Shown: piece by piece, positions 24,914 through 33,568 of the stretch
Layout: the number at the start of each line of letters is the position of its first letter
How positions within the stretch are numbered: position 1 is the first letter of the stretch
NCBI GenBank assembly: GCA_031374735.1
Contig: JANMGQ010000226.1
Span: forward strand, 1 to 64,000
DNA: 64,000 nucleotides
Direction of reading: 5' to 3'
DNA from: JABFRJ01 sp031374735
Lineage (GTDB): Bacteria > Pseudomonadota > Alphaproteobacteria > Rhizobiales > Hyphomicrobiaceae
Made by a program: the position numbers and the translations under genes
Notes under the pieces: generated by a model
The model's database searches: none
Told to the model about the DNA's origin: nothing
The model's input: the letters and a program-made list of their open reading frames with translations, nothing else

Positions 24914-27100
24914 TCAACCCAACGGCGCACTGCCCAAAGTCAGTGCATTGCGCAGGATCGTTAGACCCGCACCGCCTTCGAGCGACATGATCGACTCGGG
25001 GTGGAACTGCACGGCGGCGATCGGCAAGGTCTTGTGCTCGAAGGCCATGGGAATGCCGTCCGACGTCACGGCCGTGACGCGGAATGCGTCCGGCATGGAT
25101 GAGGGGTCGACATAGAGCGAATGATAGCGGCCAACCGTGATCTCCGTTGGCAGGTCTGCAAACAGCTTCGATTGCGCCCGCGTTTCAATCTTCGATGGCC
25201 TCCCATGGGCAGGCATCGCAAGTTGCCCGAGGCTGCCACCGAAGTACTCGCCCAGCGCCTGCATGCCCAGGCAGACGCCGAAAATTGGCTTCTTGGCCGT
25301 GATCGCAGCCTTGATGACGTCCTTCACTCTGAAATCATCCGGCCGCCCCGGACCCGGCGAGAGCAGCACAAGATCAAACGGCTGCGCGTTCAGCGTCTCG
25401 ACGGCCTTGCCGTGCCGCGTGACCAGCACTTCGGCGCCCGTCTGGCGCACATAATCAGCAAGCGTATGGACGAAGCTGTCCTCGCAATCGACCAGCAGAA
25501 CACGCTTGCCCTTTGCCGTTTTGGTGTCTGACCTTGGGTCAGACACCACTGGCGCGACCTGTGCCGGCTTGCCCGCCTCGCGCAGCGCCTGGAACAGAGC
25601 CGCGGCTTTCAGCTGGCACTCGTCGTCCTCCGCCTGCGGATCGCTATCGTAGAGCAACGTTGCACCGACGCGCACTTCAGCGGTGCCGTTGTGCATGCGG
25701 ATGGTGCGGATGGTGAGGCCCGTGTTCATAGAGCCGTCAAAGCCGATGGCGCCGATGGCCGCGCCATACCAGCGGCGCGGACTCTGTTCGTTGTCCTCGA
25801 CGAACTGCATGGCCCAGATCTTCGGTGCGCCCGTGACCGTAACGGCCCAGGCGTGGGAGAGGAACGCGTCGAGCGCATCAAATCCCTTGCGCAGGCGGCC
25901 TTCCACGTGATCGACGGTGTGGATCAGCTTGGAATAGAGTTCGATCTGCCGGCGGCCGATAACCTTCACGCTGCCCGGCTCACAGATGCGCGCCTTGTCG
26001 TTGCGATCGACGTCGGTGCACATGTTGAGTTCGAATTCGTCTTTCTGGCTGTTCAGCAGACGGCGGATCTGTTCGGCATCGCCAAGCGGGTCCTGCCCGC
26101 GTGGAATCGTCCCCGAAATCGGGCACGTCTCGATGCGGCTGCCATCTGAGCGCACAAACATTTCAGGGCTCGCCGAGACGAGGAACTCCCCGCCACCAAG
26201 ATTGATGAGCGCGCCAAACGGGGCGGGATTGATGCGGCACAGCAGGGCGAACACGACGCTTGGCTGCGCGCCACAGGGCTCGCCGAACAGTTGGCCCGGC
26301 ACGGCCTCGAACAGATCGCCGCGTGCGAAGGCGGCGCGCGCCTTCTCGACGACGGCGCGATACGCGCCTTGAGGATGGTCCCGGAACGTCTCGCCACCCG
26401 TTGTGCGATAGGGGGTCGGCGGCGTCTCGCGGGCGAGGTCGCGGGTGCTACGGCCGTTCCATTCGAACTCATAGGTGAGCCGTGCGCCCGAACCCGCCGC
26501 ATGGTCCGACACCAGCACGTCATCGGGAAGATAAAGCACGAGGTCGCGCTGGTCGTCGGCCCGCGGCCGCTTCTGGACGAGATCTTCAAGCTGAAACAGC
26601 AGATCGTACCCGAAGGCGCCGAGCAGGCCGAGATGGCGTTCGTCTTCAAGGGCAAACATGTCTTTCAACGCACGCAGGAGCGTGAACAAGGACGCGCGTT
26701 TCGTGCGTTGCGCCTCGTCGTCGCTGGCCGGTTCCTCGATCACGTGGCCAGCGATGCGCCAGGCGCTGCGCTCCTGGATGATGAGGCGCGGATCATCGAG
26801 ATGAGCCGCGATGTAGGCAATGAGAACTTCGCCGCGCGCGTTGAGTGCGTCGAGCGTAAACGTGCGCCCCTTGGCCTCAAGCGCGAGAGGGGGATCGATG
26901 AACCCGAGATCATGGCGGGAATAGCGGCCAGGGACCTCCGTTTGCGATGAGAACAAGGCGCCGCGCCGTGTGTCGAGCACCTTTGATATGGCCGCCACAT
27001 CAAACGGCGCCGTCAGCGGCGTGGTCGTGCGCCAGACGCGCAAGCCTTTGGCGGTGGTCAGCTCGACGGTCTTGGTATCGCGCGGCAAGGTCCAGGTCAT
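24914..27100 (-). CDS. trpE(G): Fused anthranilate synthase TrpE(G)
   Basis: The 728-residue protein fuses the chorismate-binding component I (about 1-505) to a class I glutamine amidotransferase (about 530-728). Component I shows GDLFEAVPGQ, PISGTIPRGQDPLGD, FELNMCTDVDRNDKARICEP and TVTGAPKIWAMQF. The amidotransferase has LSPGPGRPDDF, the nucleophile Cys in FGVCLGMQALGEY and the His in AVQFHPESI. The fusion makes anthranilate from chorismate and glutamine and is typical of Rhizobiaceae, Brucella and Azospirillum. A perfect palindromic repeat lies inside the interdomain linker and is translated as VVSDPRSDTK. A leader peptide with tandem Trp codons lies upstream, so attenuation by charged tRNA-Trp is likely. 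Confidence 0.95.
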   Translation of the reverse strand: MTWTLPRDTKTVELTTAKGLRVWRTTTPLTAPFDVAAISKVLDTRRGALFSSQTEVPGRYSRHDLGFIDPPLALEAKGRTFTLDALNARGEVLIAYIAAHLDDPRLIIQERSAWRIAGHVIEEPASDDEAQRTKRASLFTLLRALKDMFALEDERHLGLLGAFGYDLLFQLEDLVQKRPRADDQRDLVLYLPDDVLVSDHAAGSGARLTYEFEWNGRSTRDLARETPPTPYRTTGGETFRDHPQGAYRAVVEKARAAFARGDLFEAVPGQLFGEPCGAQPSVVFALLCRINPAPFGALINLGGGEFLVSASPEMFVRSDGSRIETCPISGTIPRGQDPLGDAEQIRRLLNSQKDEFELNMCTDVDRNDKARICEPGSVKVIGRRQIELYSKLIHTVDHVEGRLRKGFDALDAFLSHAWAVTVTGAPKIWAMQFVEDNEQSPRRWYGAAIGAIGFDGSMNTGLTIRTIRMHNGTAEVRVGATLLYDSDPQAEDDECQLKAAALFQALREAGKPAQVAPVVSDPRSDTKTAKGKRVLLVDCEDSFVHTLADYVRQTGAEVLVTRHGKAVETLNAQPFDLVLLSPGPGRPDDFRVKDVIKAAITAKKPIFGVCLGMQALGEYFGGSLGQLAMPAHGRPSKIETRAQSKLFADLPTEITVGRYHSLYVDPSSMPDAFRVTAVTSDGIPMAFEHKTLPIAAVQFHPESIMSLEGGAGLTILRNALTLGSAPLG
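25524..25548. repeat. GGTGTCTGACC palindrome inside the trpE(G) linker
   Basis: An 11-bp perfect inverted repeat, GGTGTCTGACC (25524-25534) and GGTCAGACACC (25538-25548), with a 3-bp spacer. The same arms occur at 58691-58714 and 58770-58793. It is in frame and encodes linker residues between the synthase and amidotransferase domains. Confidence 0.8.
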
Positions 27101-27117
27101 ATGTCACTCGGCGTGGA

Positions 27118-27173
27118 GACCCAAGTGTCAGACCTTCACAGCGAAGCTCTCGACACAGGGGTCAGGGAGCTTC
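27118..27173 (-). promoter_or_regulatory. Candidate trp attenuator: two mutually exclusive hairpins
   Basis: In mRNA order, GAAGCTC (27173-27167) can pair with GAGCTTC (27149-27143). Alternatively GACCCCTGTGTC (27163-27152) can pair with GACACTTGGGTC (27129-27118), with two inner mismatches. The second pairing uses bases in the loop of the first and spans its 3' arm, so only one can form. A third hairpin, GGCTGCC/GGCGGCC, covers the end of the leader ORF just after its Trp codons (27212-27194). A T-run after the last hairpin is missing, so control might act at the trpE(G) start codon instead of by termination. Confidence 0.5.
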
Positions 27174-27190
27174 AGGAACAAAACGTATCC

Positions 27191-27247
27191 TTAGGCCGCC
27201 TTCAGGGCAGCCCACCAAAGCACAGGGCGGAAGACGAGTACGTTCAT
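27191..27247 (-). CDS. trpL: trp leader peptide
   Basis: An 18-codon ORF, MNVLVFRPVLWWAALKAA, begins at the ATG at 27247 and ends 90 bp before trpE(G). Two adjacent Trp codons occupy 27217-27212. Tandem Trp codons in a short ORF just upstream of trpE(G) are the hallmark of ribosome-mediated attenuation in rhizobia, where the known leaders carry two or three Trp codons. Stalling here would change which downstream hairpin forms. The peptide itself need have no function. Confidence 0.82.
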   Translation of the reverse strand: MNVLVFRPVLWWAALKAA

Positions 27248-27503
27248 GGTGTTGAGGGTGGTAGTCGAGGATCGCTGCCATGGCAAGCCGGCCACTCGCA
27301 TCAGGCCAGCCAGACTGGGCGATGCCGCGACCTCTGCTGCTCGTATTGCCGTCGCAACACGCGCAAATGTAATCCGACAGTGCGTAACAGATTGCTGTGC
27401 CTCGTTAATCATTTTGGCATAGTGTAAGGGTCGTTACCTGGAGGGTGCATACCCGCCCCCGGACAGACATAGCCAGGCGCCGTATGCGCAAAGCGGGGAG
27501 CCG

Positions 27504-28475
27504 TTGACCAAACGCGTCGCAGTCGTGGGAGCTGGCCTTGCGGGCTTGGCATGCGCGCGCGTCCTGCGTCGGGCCGGCTGCTATGTCGAGGTCTTCGAGA
27601 GAGACCGCATCATCGGCGGCCGCATGGCCACGACCCGTGTTGGTGCGACCTCTTTTGACCATGGCGCTCCCTACATCACGGCGCGCTCGGCCTCGTTTCA
27701 GCGCTTCATTTCAGAGTTGGTCGACACCGGTTATGCCGCGCGCTGGACGCCGAAGACAGCCAGCGGTGAGGGGGCCAACACGATGCACCCCTGGTACGTC
27801 GGTACGCCCGGCATGAGCTCCATTCTGCGCCCCCTCGCGGAAAGCGTGCGCATCACGCCCAATCGGAAAGTTCACACCCTCGCCCGTGCTGACAAAGGTT
27901 GGCACCTGTGGTTCGAGGACGAGACGTCGGCCGGGCCGTTCCATGCTGTTGCTGTCGCCGTACCAGCCAATGAAGCGCAGTTACTGCTCGGCCGCATCGA
28001 ACAGCTGTGCGACCCGATTGCCAAGGTGCGCATGGCACCCATCTGGGCCGTCATGGTTCGCCTGGAAGACCGGGTCATGCCGGAGCAAGATACCTATTCC
28101 GACATGTCCGACCTGATCCGCTGGGTCTCGCGCAACAACGCCAAGCCTGGCCGCCAGGGCCGCGGCGATCATGTTATCATTCACGCCTCCCCTACTTTCA
28201 GCCGCGAGACGATCGACGCTGAACCTGAACAGGTGGCCGAGGAGCTGTGGGCGGAAGTCAGCCACGCCCTGAGCCTGCCGCCGACGCGCCCGTCTCAGAT
28301 CTCAGCTCACCTGTGGAAGCAGGGCGTTGTCGAAGTGTCGCTCGGAGAGACGTTCTTGTTCTCGAACGAGCACATGGTCGGCGTCGCCGGCGACTGGTGC
28401 CTTGGCCGTCTCGGCGAGCATGCCTTCGACTCGGGCAGCCGCCTCGGCAAGACCATTGTCGACGCGCTGAGCTGA
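27504..28475 (+). CDS. Renalase-like FAD-dependent oxidoreductase
   Basis: The 323-residue protein opens with the FAD-binding Rossmann motif VAVVGAGLAGLACARVLRRA, the acidic end of strand two VEVFERDRIIGGRMATTR and the renalase-family FDHGAPYITARSASFQRF. A C-terminal GVAGDWCLGRLGEHAFDSG block closes the FAD site. Bacterial renalases oxidise misfolded dihydronicotinamide isomers; the family also includes other amine oxidases. Only a TTG at 27504 fits as start, because the dinucleotide fold begins four residues later; GGGGAG lies just upstream. It is divergent from trpE(G). Confidence 0.85.
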   Translation: MTKRVAVVGAGLAGLACARVLRRAGCYVEVFERDRIIGGRMATTRVGATSFDHGAPYITARSASFQRFISELVDTGYAARWTPKTASGEGANTMHPWYVGTPGMSSILRPLAESVRITPNRKVHTLARADKGWHLWFEDETSAGPFHAVAVAVPANEAQLLLGRIEQLCDPIAKVRMAPIWAVMVRLEDRVMPEQDTYSDMSDLIRWVSRNNAKPGRQGRGDHVIIHASPTFSRETIDAEPEQVAEELWAEVSHALSLPPTRPSQISAHLWKQGVVEVSLGETFLFSNEHMVGVAGDWCLGRLGEHAFDSGSRLGKTIVDALS

Positions 28476-28594
28476 AGACAGGCACCTGCTGCTGCCGCAC
28501 AGGTCTTTGTGCTCCGCCCCCCATATTGGCATTGCGGCGTCGCCGTGTTTCAGTCCCTTATCCGAGCCGGAGAGCTCGACGTGGGAGATATGTC

Positions 28595-30115
28595 ATGTTG
28601 AAACGCGCCGCCTTGGCCGCACTTGCCGCCGGCCTGCTGGCCCTTGTGCCTTCGGCTCAAGCTCAAAAGCAGTTGCGTATCGGTCTCGCCGAAGACCCAG
28701 ACGTGCTCGACCCGACGTTGGCGCGCACGTTCGTTGGCCGGATCGTGTTCGCGGGCCTGTGCGACAAGCTGTTCGACATCGATGAAAAGCTTGGCTTCGT
28801 GCCGCAGTTAGCTACCGGCCATGAAGTCAGCGCCGACGGCAAGACCGTGACGCTGAAGATCCGCGCGGGCGTGAAGTTCCACGACGGCGAGCCCATGGAC
28901 GCGGAAGCCGTGCGCTTCTCGCTTGACCGGCACATGAACATGACCGGCTCGTTCCGCAAACCCGAGCTTGCCGCCGTGGACAAGATCGAGGTGGTCGATC
29001 CGACCACAGTCAAGCTATCGCTCAAGGCGCCGTTTTCGCCGCTGATTGCACAGCTCGCGGACCGGGCGGGGATGATCGTCTCGCCCAAGGCCGCGACCGA
29101 GGCGGGCGACAAATTCGGCCTCAAACCCGTCTGCGCGGGGCCGTTCAAGTTCGTCGAGCGCGTACAACAAGACCGCATCGTGGTCGAAAAATTTGCCGAC
29201 TATTGGAACGCGGCGAACGTGCATGTCGATCGCGTCACCTATCGTCCGATCACCGATTCGACGGTGCGCCTCGCGAACCTGAAATCCGGCAGCCTGGATC
29301 TGATCGAGCGCGTGCTGGCAACCGACACGAAGGACATCAAGGCCGACCCGAAGCTCGCCCTCGCGACGCAGACGGAGATTGGCTATCAGGGCCTCACACT
29401 TAATCTTGCCAACGGTCCCGGTGCCGCCAACAGCCCGTTCGCCAAGAGCCCCAAAGTGCGCCAGGCGCTCGAGTTGGCGATCGATCGCGATGCCATCAAT
29501 GCGGTCGTCTACAATGGCGAGGGACAGCCCGGCAATCAGTGGATCGCACCGTCAAACCCCTTCTATCAGGCCAAGTTTCCGCTGCCCAAGCGTGATCCTG
29601 CGCGCGCGAAGAAGCTGCTCGAAGAGGCGGGCCTAAAGACCCCCGTCGTGGTCGACTTCATGGTGCCGAACACGACCGACACGCGCCAGATGGCCGAGGT
29701 CATCCAGGCCATGGCGAGCGAAGCGGGTTTCGACATGAAAATCCGCATCACCGAGTTCGCAACCTCGCTCAAAGAAGCCAACGAGGGCAAGTTCGAGGCG
29801 TATCTGATCGGCTGGTCCGGCCGCGCGGATCCAGATGGCAACATCTTCAGCTTCATGAAGACGGGGTCGCCTCTCAACGACAGCAAGTTCTCCAACGTTG
29901 AGGTCGATAGGGCGCTCGATGGGCAGCGTACCGTCGCCGATGCCGCCGCGCGCAAGGCGCTGTTTGAGACGGTGACCGAAAAGGCAATCACCGAAGGCCC
30001 GATCATCTACCTCGTCCATCGCCCCGTGATCATCGCGCACGCCAAGACCGTGCAGGGCTACAAGCAGATGCCGGACGGCCTTGTGCGTGTTGTCGGTGTC
30101 AAAGTTGGCCCGTGA
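28595..30115 (+). CDS. Peptide/nickel-type ABC transporter substrate-binding protein
   Basis: The 506-residue protein has a signal peptide (MLKRAALAALAAGLLALV, cleaved after AQA). The SBP_bac_5 hallmarks are LRIGLAEDPDVLDPTLART, KTVTLKIRAGVKFHDGEPMD and VRQALELAIDRDAINAVVYN. The family binds peptides, opines, nickel complexes or oligosaccharides in the periplasm. No permease or ATPase is adjacent; a DppB-type permease at 6509-7486 and a DppC-type permease at 56645-57535 could be its partners. The start at 28595 rather than earlier in the frame is fixed by the signal peptide and GGGAGA upstream. Confidence 0.9.
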   Translation: MLKRAALAALAAGLLALVPSAQAQKQLRIGLAEDPDVLDPTLARTFVGRIVFAGLCDKLFDIDEKLGFVPQLATGHEVSADGKTVTLKIRAGVKFHDGEPMDAEAVRFSLDRHMNMTGSFRKPELAAVDKIEVVDPTTVKLSLKAPFSPLIAQLADRAGMIVSPKAATEAGDKFGLKPVCAGPFKFVERVQQDRIVVEKFADYWNAANVHVDRVTYRPITDSTVRLANLKSGSLDLIERVLATDTKDIKADPKLALATQTEIGYQGLTLNLANGPGAANSPFAKSPKVRQALELAIDRDAINAVVYNGEGQPGNQWIAPSNPFYQAKFPLPKRDPARAKKLLEEAGLKTPVVVDFMVPNTTDTRQMAEVIQAMASEAGFDMKIRITEFATSLKEANEGKFEAYLIGWSGRADPDGNIFSFMKTGSPLNDSKFSNVEVDRALDGQRTVADAAARKALFETVTEKAITEGPIIYLVHRPVIIAHAKTVQGYKQMPDGLVRVVGVKVGP

Positions 30116-30209
30116 GGTTGACCTGCGCCGCCAGCCGTTAGGCTTATGGACAAGCCTGATGGATCATGCGACGCTCACTTATCGTCAACAACGGAGAGGA
30201 GGTGATCCT

Positions 30210-30287
30210 ATGTCTAGTGGGAACTTTGAGACGGCTCTGCCGCGACTTGCTCTTCGGACGTCGGAGTGCACCTCGCATCTCGCTTGA
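30210..30287 (+). CDS. Small ORF with a full-length Shine-Dalgarno sequence
   Basis: A 25-codon ORF, MSSGNFETALPRLALRTSEC then TSHLA, is preceded by GGAGGTGATCC (30198-30208). That is an exact 11-base complement of the usual 3' end of 16S rRNA, with seven bases between GGAGG and the ATG. Such a long match is rare and suggests very efficient initiation or ribosome trapping. The stop lies inside the loop of the hairpin at 30274-30293. I do not recognise the peptide. It lies 94 bp after the binding-protein gene and 129 bp before the dehydrogenase gene. Confidence 0.5.
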   Translation: MSSGNFETALPRLALRTSECTSHLA

Positions 30288-30293
30288 GATGCG
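30274..30293 (+). promoter_or_regulatory. Perfect hairpin at the end of the small ORF
   Basis: CGCATCTC (30274-30281), loop GCTT, GAGATGCG (30286-30293): eight perfect base pairs. The TGA stop of the small ORF begins in the loop, so a ribosome finishing the ORF would disrupt the stem. Confidence 0.6.
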
Positions 30294-30350
30294 GCGCGCC
30301 TGAACCGATGAGCGCGGCCGATAAGCCGATCAGTCTCACGTGTCGAATGG

Positions 30351-30377
30351 GGGCCATCTCGAAAGAGGTGGCCCTTT
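30351..30377 (+). terminator. GAAA-loop hairpin, possible intrinsic terminator or attenuator
   Basis: GGGCCATCTC (30351-30360), GAAA tetraloop, GAGGTGGCCC (30365-30374), then TTTCGATTT. The stem has ten pairs with one wobble. It ends 40 bp before the dehydrogenase ATG, so it would either end a small RNA starting upstream or act as an attenuator for the next gene. The T-run is short and broken. Confidence 0.55.
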
Positions 30378-30416
30378 CGATTTATGGGTTACGTGAACGT
30401 CAAGCTGGAGGGGCAC

Positions 30417-31295
30417 ATGAACATCGGCTTTGTCGGCATCGGCAATATGGGCGCGCCAATGGTGCGCTGCCTCGTCAAGACGGGCTATGGCGTCGTCGCC
30501 TTCGACACCGATCCGGCACGCGGCGCGGCGCTCGCACGCGAGACGGATAAGGTGGTCGCCGCTGCCTCCATCGGCGACGTGACGCGCTGCGAGGTCGTCA
30601 TCACCATGCTGCCAGACAGCAAGGTCGTGCGCGCCGTTGTCCTTGGCGACGGCGGCACTTGCGGCCTCGTTGAGCATCTTAAGCGCGGCAGCGTGATCAT
30701 CGACATGAGTTCGTCCTACGCGCCCGATACAATCTCACTCGGCGATGCCCTCGCGGCCAAAGGGATTGGCCTTGTCGATGCGCCGGTCTCCGGTGGTGTC
30801 GGCAAGGCCGTCACGGGCACACTCGCGATCATGGCGGGCGGCGCAACGGACCTGGTTGAGCGCGCATCGCCTGTTCTGTCGGCCATGGGCACGGTGCATC
30901 GCACCGGCAAGCTCGGCTCTGGCCATGCGTTGAAGGCGCTGAACAACTACGTCTCTGCCGCGGGTTTGATCGCCACGTGCGAGGCGCTGCTGGCTGGCAA
31001 AGCCTTCGGCCTCGATCCCGCCGTGATGACGCGCGTGATCAATGCCTCGACCGGACGCAACAACACGACCGAGAACAAGGCCGAGCGCTATCTGATACCG
31101 GAGAAGTTCGATTCAGGCTTCGCACTCGCGCTCATGAGCAAAGACGTCGGCATGGCGCACGCTCTCGCCCGCGATCTCGGCCTGCCCGCCGAAGAACTTG
31201 CGTTCGTCGACGCCTATTTGAAGCGCGCGGTCTCCGCACTCGGCCCCGCTGCCGACCACACGGCGGTGATGGCATTTGCGCGGGATTTGAAGTGA
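30417..31295 (+). CDS. Beta-hydroxyacid dehydrogenase (3-hydroxyisobutyrate dehydrogenase-like)
   Basis: The protein has 292 residues from the ATG at 30417, preceded by GGAGGGG. It shows the N-terminal NAD-binding motif MNIGFVGIGNMGAPMVRCL, the substrate-binding signature VDAPVSGGVGKAVTGTLAIM and the catalytic Lys region SGHALKALNNYVSAAGLIA. This family oxidises 3-hydroxyisobutyrate, tartronate semialdehyde or related acids with NAD(P). The substrate is not evident from context. The gene lies behind a structured leader and is convergent with an acyl-CoA synthetase gene, with 7 bp between stops. Confidence 0.88.
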   Translation: MNIGFVGIGNMGAPMVRCLVKTGYGVVAFDTDPARGAALARETDKVVAAASIGDVTRCEVVITMLPDSKVVRAVVLGDGGTCGLVEHLKRGSVIIDMSSSYAPDTISLGDALAAKGIGLVDAPVSGGVGKAVTGTLAIMAGGATDLVERASPVLSAMGTVHRTGKLGSGHALKALNNYVSAAGLIATCEALLAGKAFGLDPAVMTRVINASTGRNNTTENKAERYLIPEKFDSGFALALMSKDVGMAHALARDLGLPAEELAFVDAYLKRAVSALGPAADHTAVMAFARDLK

Positions 31296-31302
31296 GGCGC
31301 AA

Positions 31303-33414
31303 TTAGGCCTTCAACACGATCAGCGCATCCGCCGCGACGACGCCGTCTTTGCTAACGAATACGGGGTTGATGTCGAGTTCCGCAAGCCGCTCCCGCAACG
31401 CCCAGGCCATGCGCGAGACCTCGACGAGCATGTGGGCGAGCGCCTCTTTATCGCCGGCTGGTTGGCCGCGATAGCCGTCGAACAACTTGGCGCCGCGCAA
31501 TTCCGCGATCATGTCGCGGGCCGTCTCGATGCCGAAGGGGGCGACGCGGAACGTCACGTCCTTGAGGACCTCCGTCAGCACGCCACCGAGGCCGACAGCG
31601 ACACACGGCCCAAACGCGGGATCGTTGACGACGCCAACGATGGCCTCGATACCGGACGCCATTTCGGAAACCAGCACACCGTCGATCTTGGCTTTGGGTG
31701 CGTATTTTTGCGCAGCTTTGATGACGTCCTTTGCGGCCTGCTCCGCAGACAGCACATCCTTGAGGCCGAGCTTGACGCCCCCCGCGTCGCTCTTGTGGGC
31801 GATGTCGCGCGAGACGACTTTCACCGCGAACGGCGGCGTCAATTTCGTCACGTGCCCAAGCACGCCCTCGCCCTTGGGCACGAAGGCTTCCTGCGTCACG
31901 GGGATGTCGTAGGCGGCAAGCACAGCCTTGCTCTCGGCCTCGCTCAGCGTCACCGCGCCCTTTGGCAACTTCGCGGCTGTTGCACTTGCCGTTGACGGCG
32001 CCTGACGTGGCAGCAGACGAGCACGATCCATCGAGAAGCGCGCGAGCTTGGCCGCGGCCTCCGCGAGGCGCACGGGCGTCGAGATGATGGGCACGTTTGC
32101 GGCTTCGAGAATTAGATACGCCTCCTCCGATTTCGAGCGCCGGCCGGACCAGGCAAGGTTCACGGGCTTGTTTGTCTTCTTGGCCGCGGCGACGATGGCC
32201 TCAGCTGCGATCGCCGCAGGCTTGCCGGGGATCGACGCCAGCATGATGGTCAATTGATCGATGTTGGGGTCCTCCAAGACGATGTCGAGCGTCTTGGTCA
32301 GCAGGCCCATGTCGTTGAAGATGCCAGCCGTGACATCAGCGGGGTTCTCAGATGAGCCGAACGTCGGGATGATCTTTTTCAGCGCAGCAACTGTCTTGTC
32401 CGCGAACTGGGGCAGCACCAGACCTTCCCGCACGCACCGGTCTGCGAACACGATGCCTGAGCCGCCCGAGATCGACAGCGCGCCGATGCGATTGCCTTTG
32501 GGCAAGCGGCCTTGCGCCATCAGTTTGGCGATATCGACCATCGGCTCGACATCGTCGACCTCGATCAGGCCCGACTGGCGAAACGCGGCGCGGAACAGAT
32601 CCGCGCGGCCGGTCATGTTGGCCGTGTGCGAGGCGGCGGCTTTGGCGCCGGCTTCCGTGTTGGCCGATTTCCAGATCAGCACAGGCTTGCCCGTCTCCAG
32701 CGCCTTGCGCCCGACATCTAACAAGCGGCGTGCGTCTGGCGTGCCCTCGATGACGGCGAACGCCAGCTTGCAGCCGGGATCGTCGAGGAAGGCTTCGAGA
32801 ATTTCCGGCGTCGTCGTGTCGGCCTCGTTGCCTGATGAGATGCACGTGCGGAAACCGACGCCCTGCAGTTCAGCAAGATTGACGATGGCATAGCCAAAGC
32901 CGCCCGACTGGAACACGCAGGACACGAAGCCCTCCTTAAGGTCGACCTCCTCACCAATCGATCCGAACGCAGCCCAGACACGATGCGGCACCGAGATCAT
33001 GCCCTGGCAGTTGGGACCAATGACGCGGATGCCCGTTTCTTTGGCCGCAGCTTTCAGGTCAGCCTCGAGTTTGCGGCCCTCGTCACCCGCTTCGCGGAAG
33101 CCCGCGGTCAGTACAATGGCATGCGTGATCCCAGCCTTGCCGCAGTCGCGGATGGCGGCGGCCACGGCAGGTGCCGGCACAGCAACAATGGCGAGGTCAC
33201 ACGGCTTCGGCACGTTCGCCGCATCGGGGTAACAACGCTGGCCGTGCAGCTCTTGATACTTCGGATTGACGAAGTGCAGCGGTTTTTTGAACCCTGCCGC
33301 CCGCAGCGCCTTGATGGGTTGGCCGGAAATGCGTGTCAGCTCCTGTGAGGCGCCGTAGACGAGAATCGCACGCGGATCGAACAAGTGCTGGAACGGCGAC
33401 GTTTTGGCGGTCAT
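31303..33414 (-). CDS. Acyl-CoA synthetase, NDP-forming
   Basis: From the ATG at 33414 the protein has 703 residues. An N-terminal CoA-binding Rossmann domain (FDPRAILVYGASQELTRISG, IGPNCQGMISV) is followed by the succinyl-CoA-ligase-like domains with VSCVFQSGGFGYAIVNLAEL, the phospho-His region AASHTANMTGRADLFRAAF, and a C-terminal ATP-grasp domain (PPFAVKVVSRDIAHKSDAGG, LAELDINPVFV). The order matches the fused alpha-beta ADP-forming acetyl/acyl-CoA synthetases, which interconvert acyl-CoA and acid with ADP/ATP. The specificity is unknown. A start 19 codons upstream gives an unlikely Ala/Ser-rich extension. Confidence 0.9.
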   Translation of the reverse strand: MTAKTSPFQHLFDPRAILVYGASQELTRISGQPIKALRAAGFKKPLHFVNPKYQELHGQRCYPDAANVPKPCDLAIVAVPAPAVAAAIRDCGKAGITHAIVLTAGFREAGDEGRKLEADLKAAAKETGIRVIGPNCQGMISVPHRVWAAFGSIGEEVDLKEGFVSCVFQSGGFGYAIVNLAELQGVGFRTCISSGNEADTTTPEILEAFLDDPGCKLAFAVIEGTPDARRLLDVGRKALETGKPVLIWKSANTEAGAKAAASHTANMTGRADLFRAAFRQSGLIEVDDVEPMVDIAKLMAQGRLPKGNRIGALSISGGSGIVFADRCVREGLVLPQFADKTVAALKKIIPTFGSSENPADVTAGIFNDMGLLTKTLDIVLEDPNIDQLTIMLASIPGKPAAIAAEAIVAAAKKTNKPVNLAWSGRRSKSEEAYLILEAANVPIISTPVRLAEAAAKLARFSMDRARLLPRQAPSTASATAAKLPKGAVTLSEAESKAVLAAYDIPVTQEAFVPKGEGVLGHVTKLTPPFAVKVVSRDIAHKSDAGGVKLGLKDVLSAEQAAKDVIKAAQKYAPKAKIDGVLVSEMASGIEAIVGVVNDPAFGPCVAVGLGGVLTEVLKDVTFRVAPFGIETARDMIAELRGAKLFDGYRGQPAGDKEALAHMLVEVSRMAWALRERLAELDINPVFVSKDGVVAADALIVLKA

Positions 33415-33504
33415 GGGCGGGCTCACGGTGGCAGACGCCGCTACCTGACCGGCTTCCGGCCAAGCTTGCAACCCTTCTCTGGCGGATATGGCACGTCGTT
33501 CGGG

Positions 33505-33544
33505 TTGACGATAAAGCAGGCCGTCGATATGTTACATCATTACA
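33505..33544 (+). promoter_or_regulatory. znuA promoter with Zur-box-like palindrome
   Basis: TTGACG (33505-33510), a 17-bp spacer and TATGTT (33528-33533) form a good sigma-70-type promoter. The -10 lies inside TATGTTACATCATTACA (33528-33544), an AT-rich sequence with ATGTTA and the degenerate dyad ATTAC that resembles alphaproteobacterial Zur operators. Repression by zinc-loaded Zur over the -10 would make znuA zinc-repressed. The match is by eye. Confidence 0.5.
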
Positions 33545-33568
33545 CAAACAGGCAACGTGGAGCTTCTC

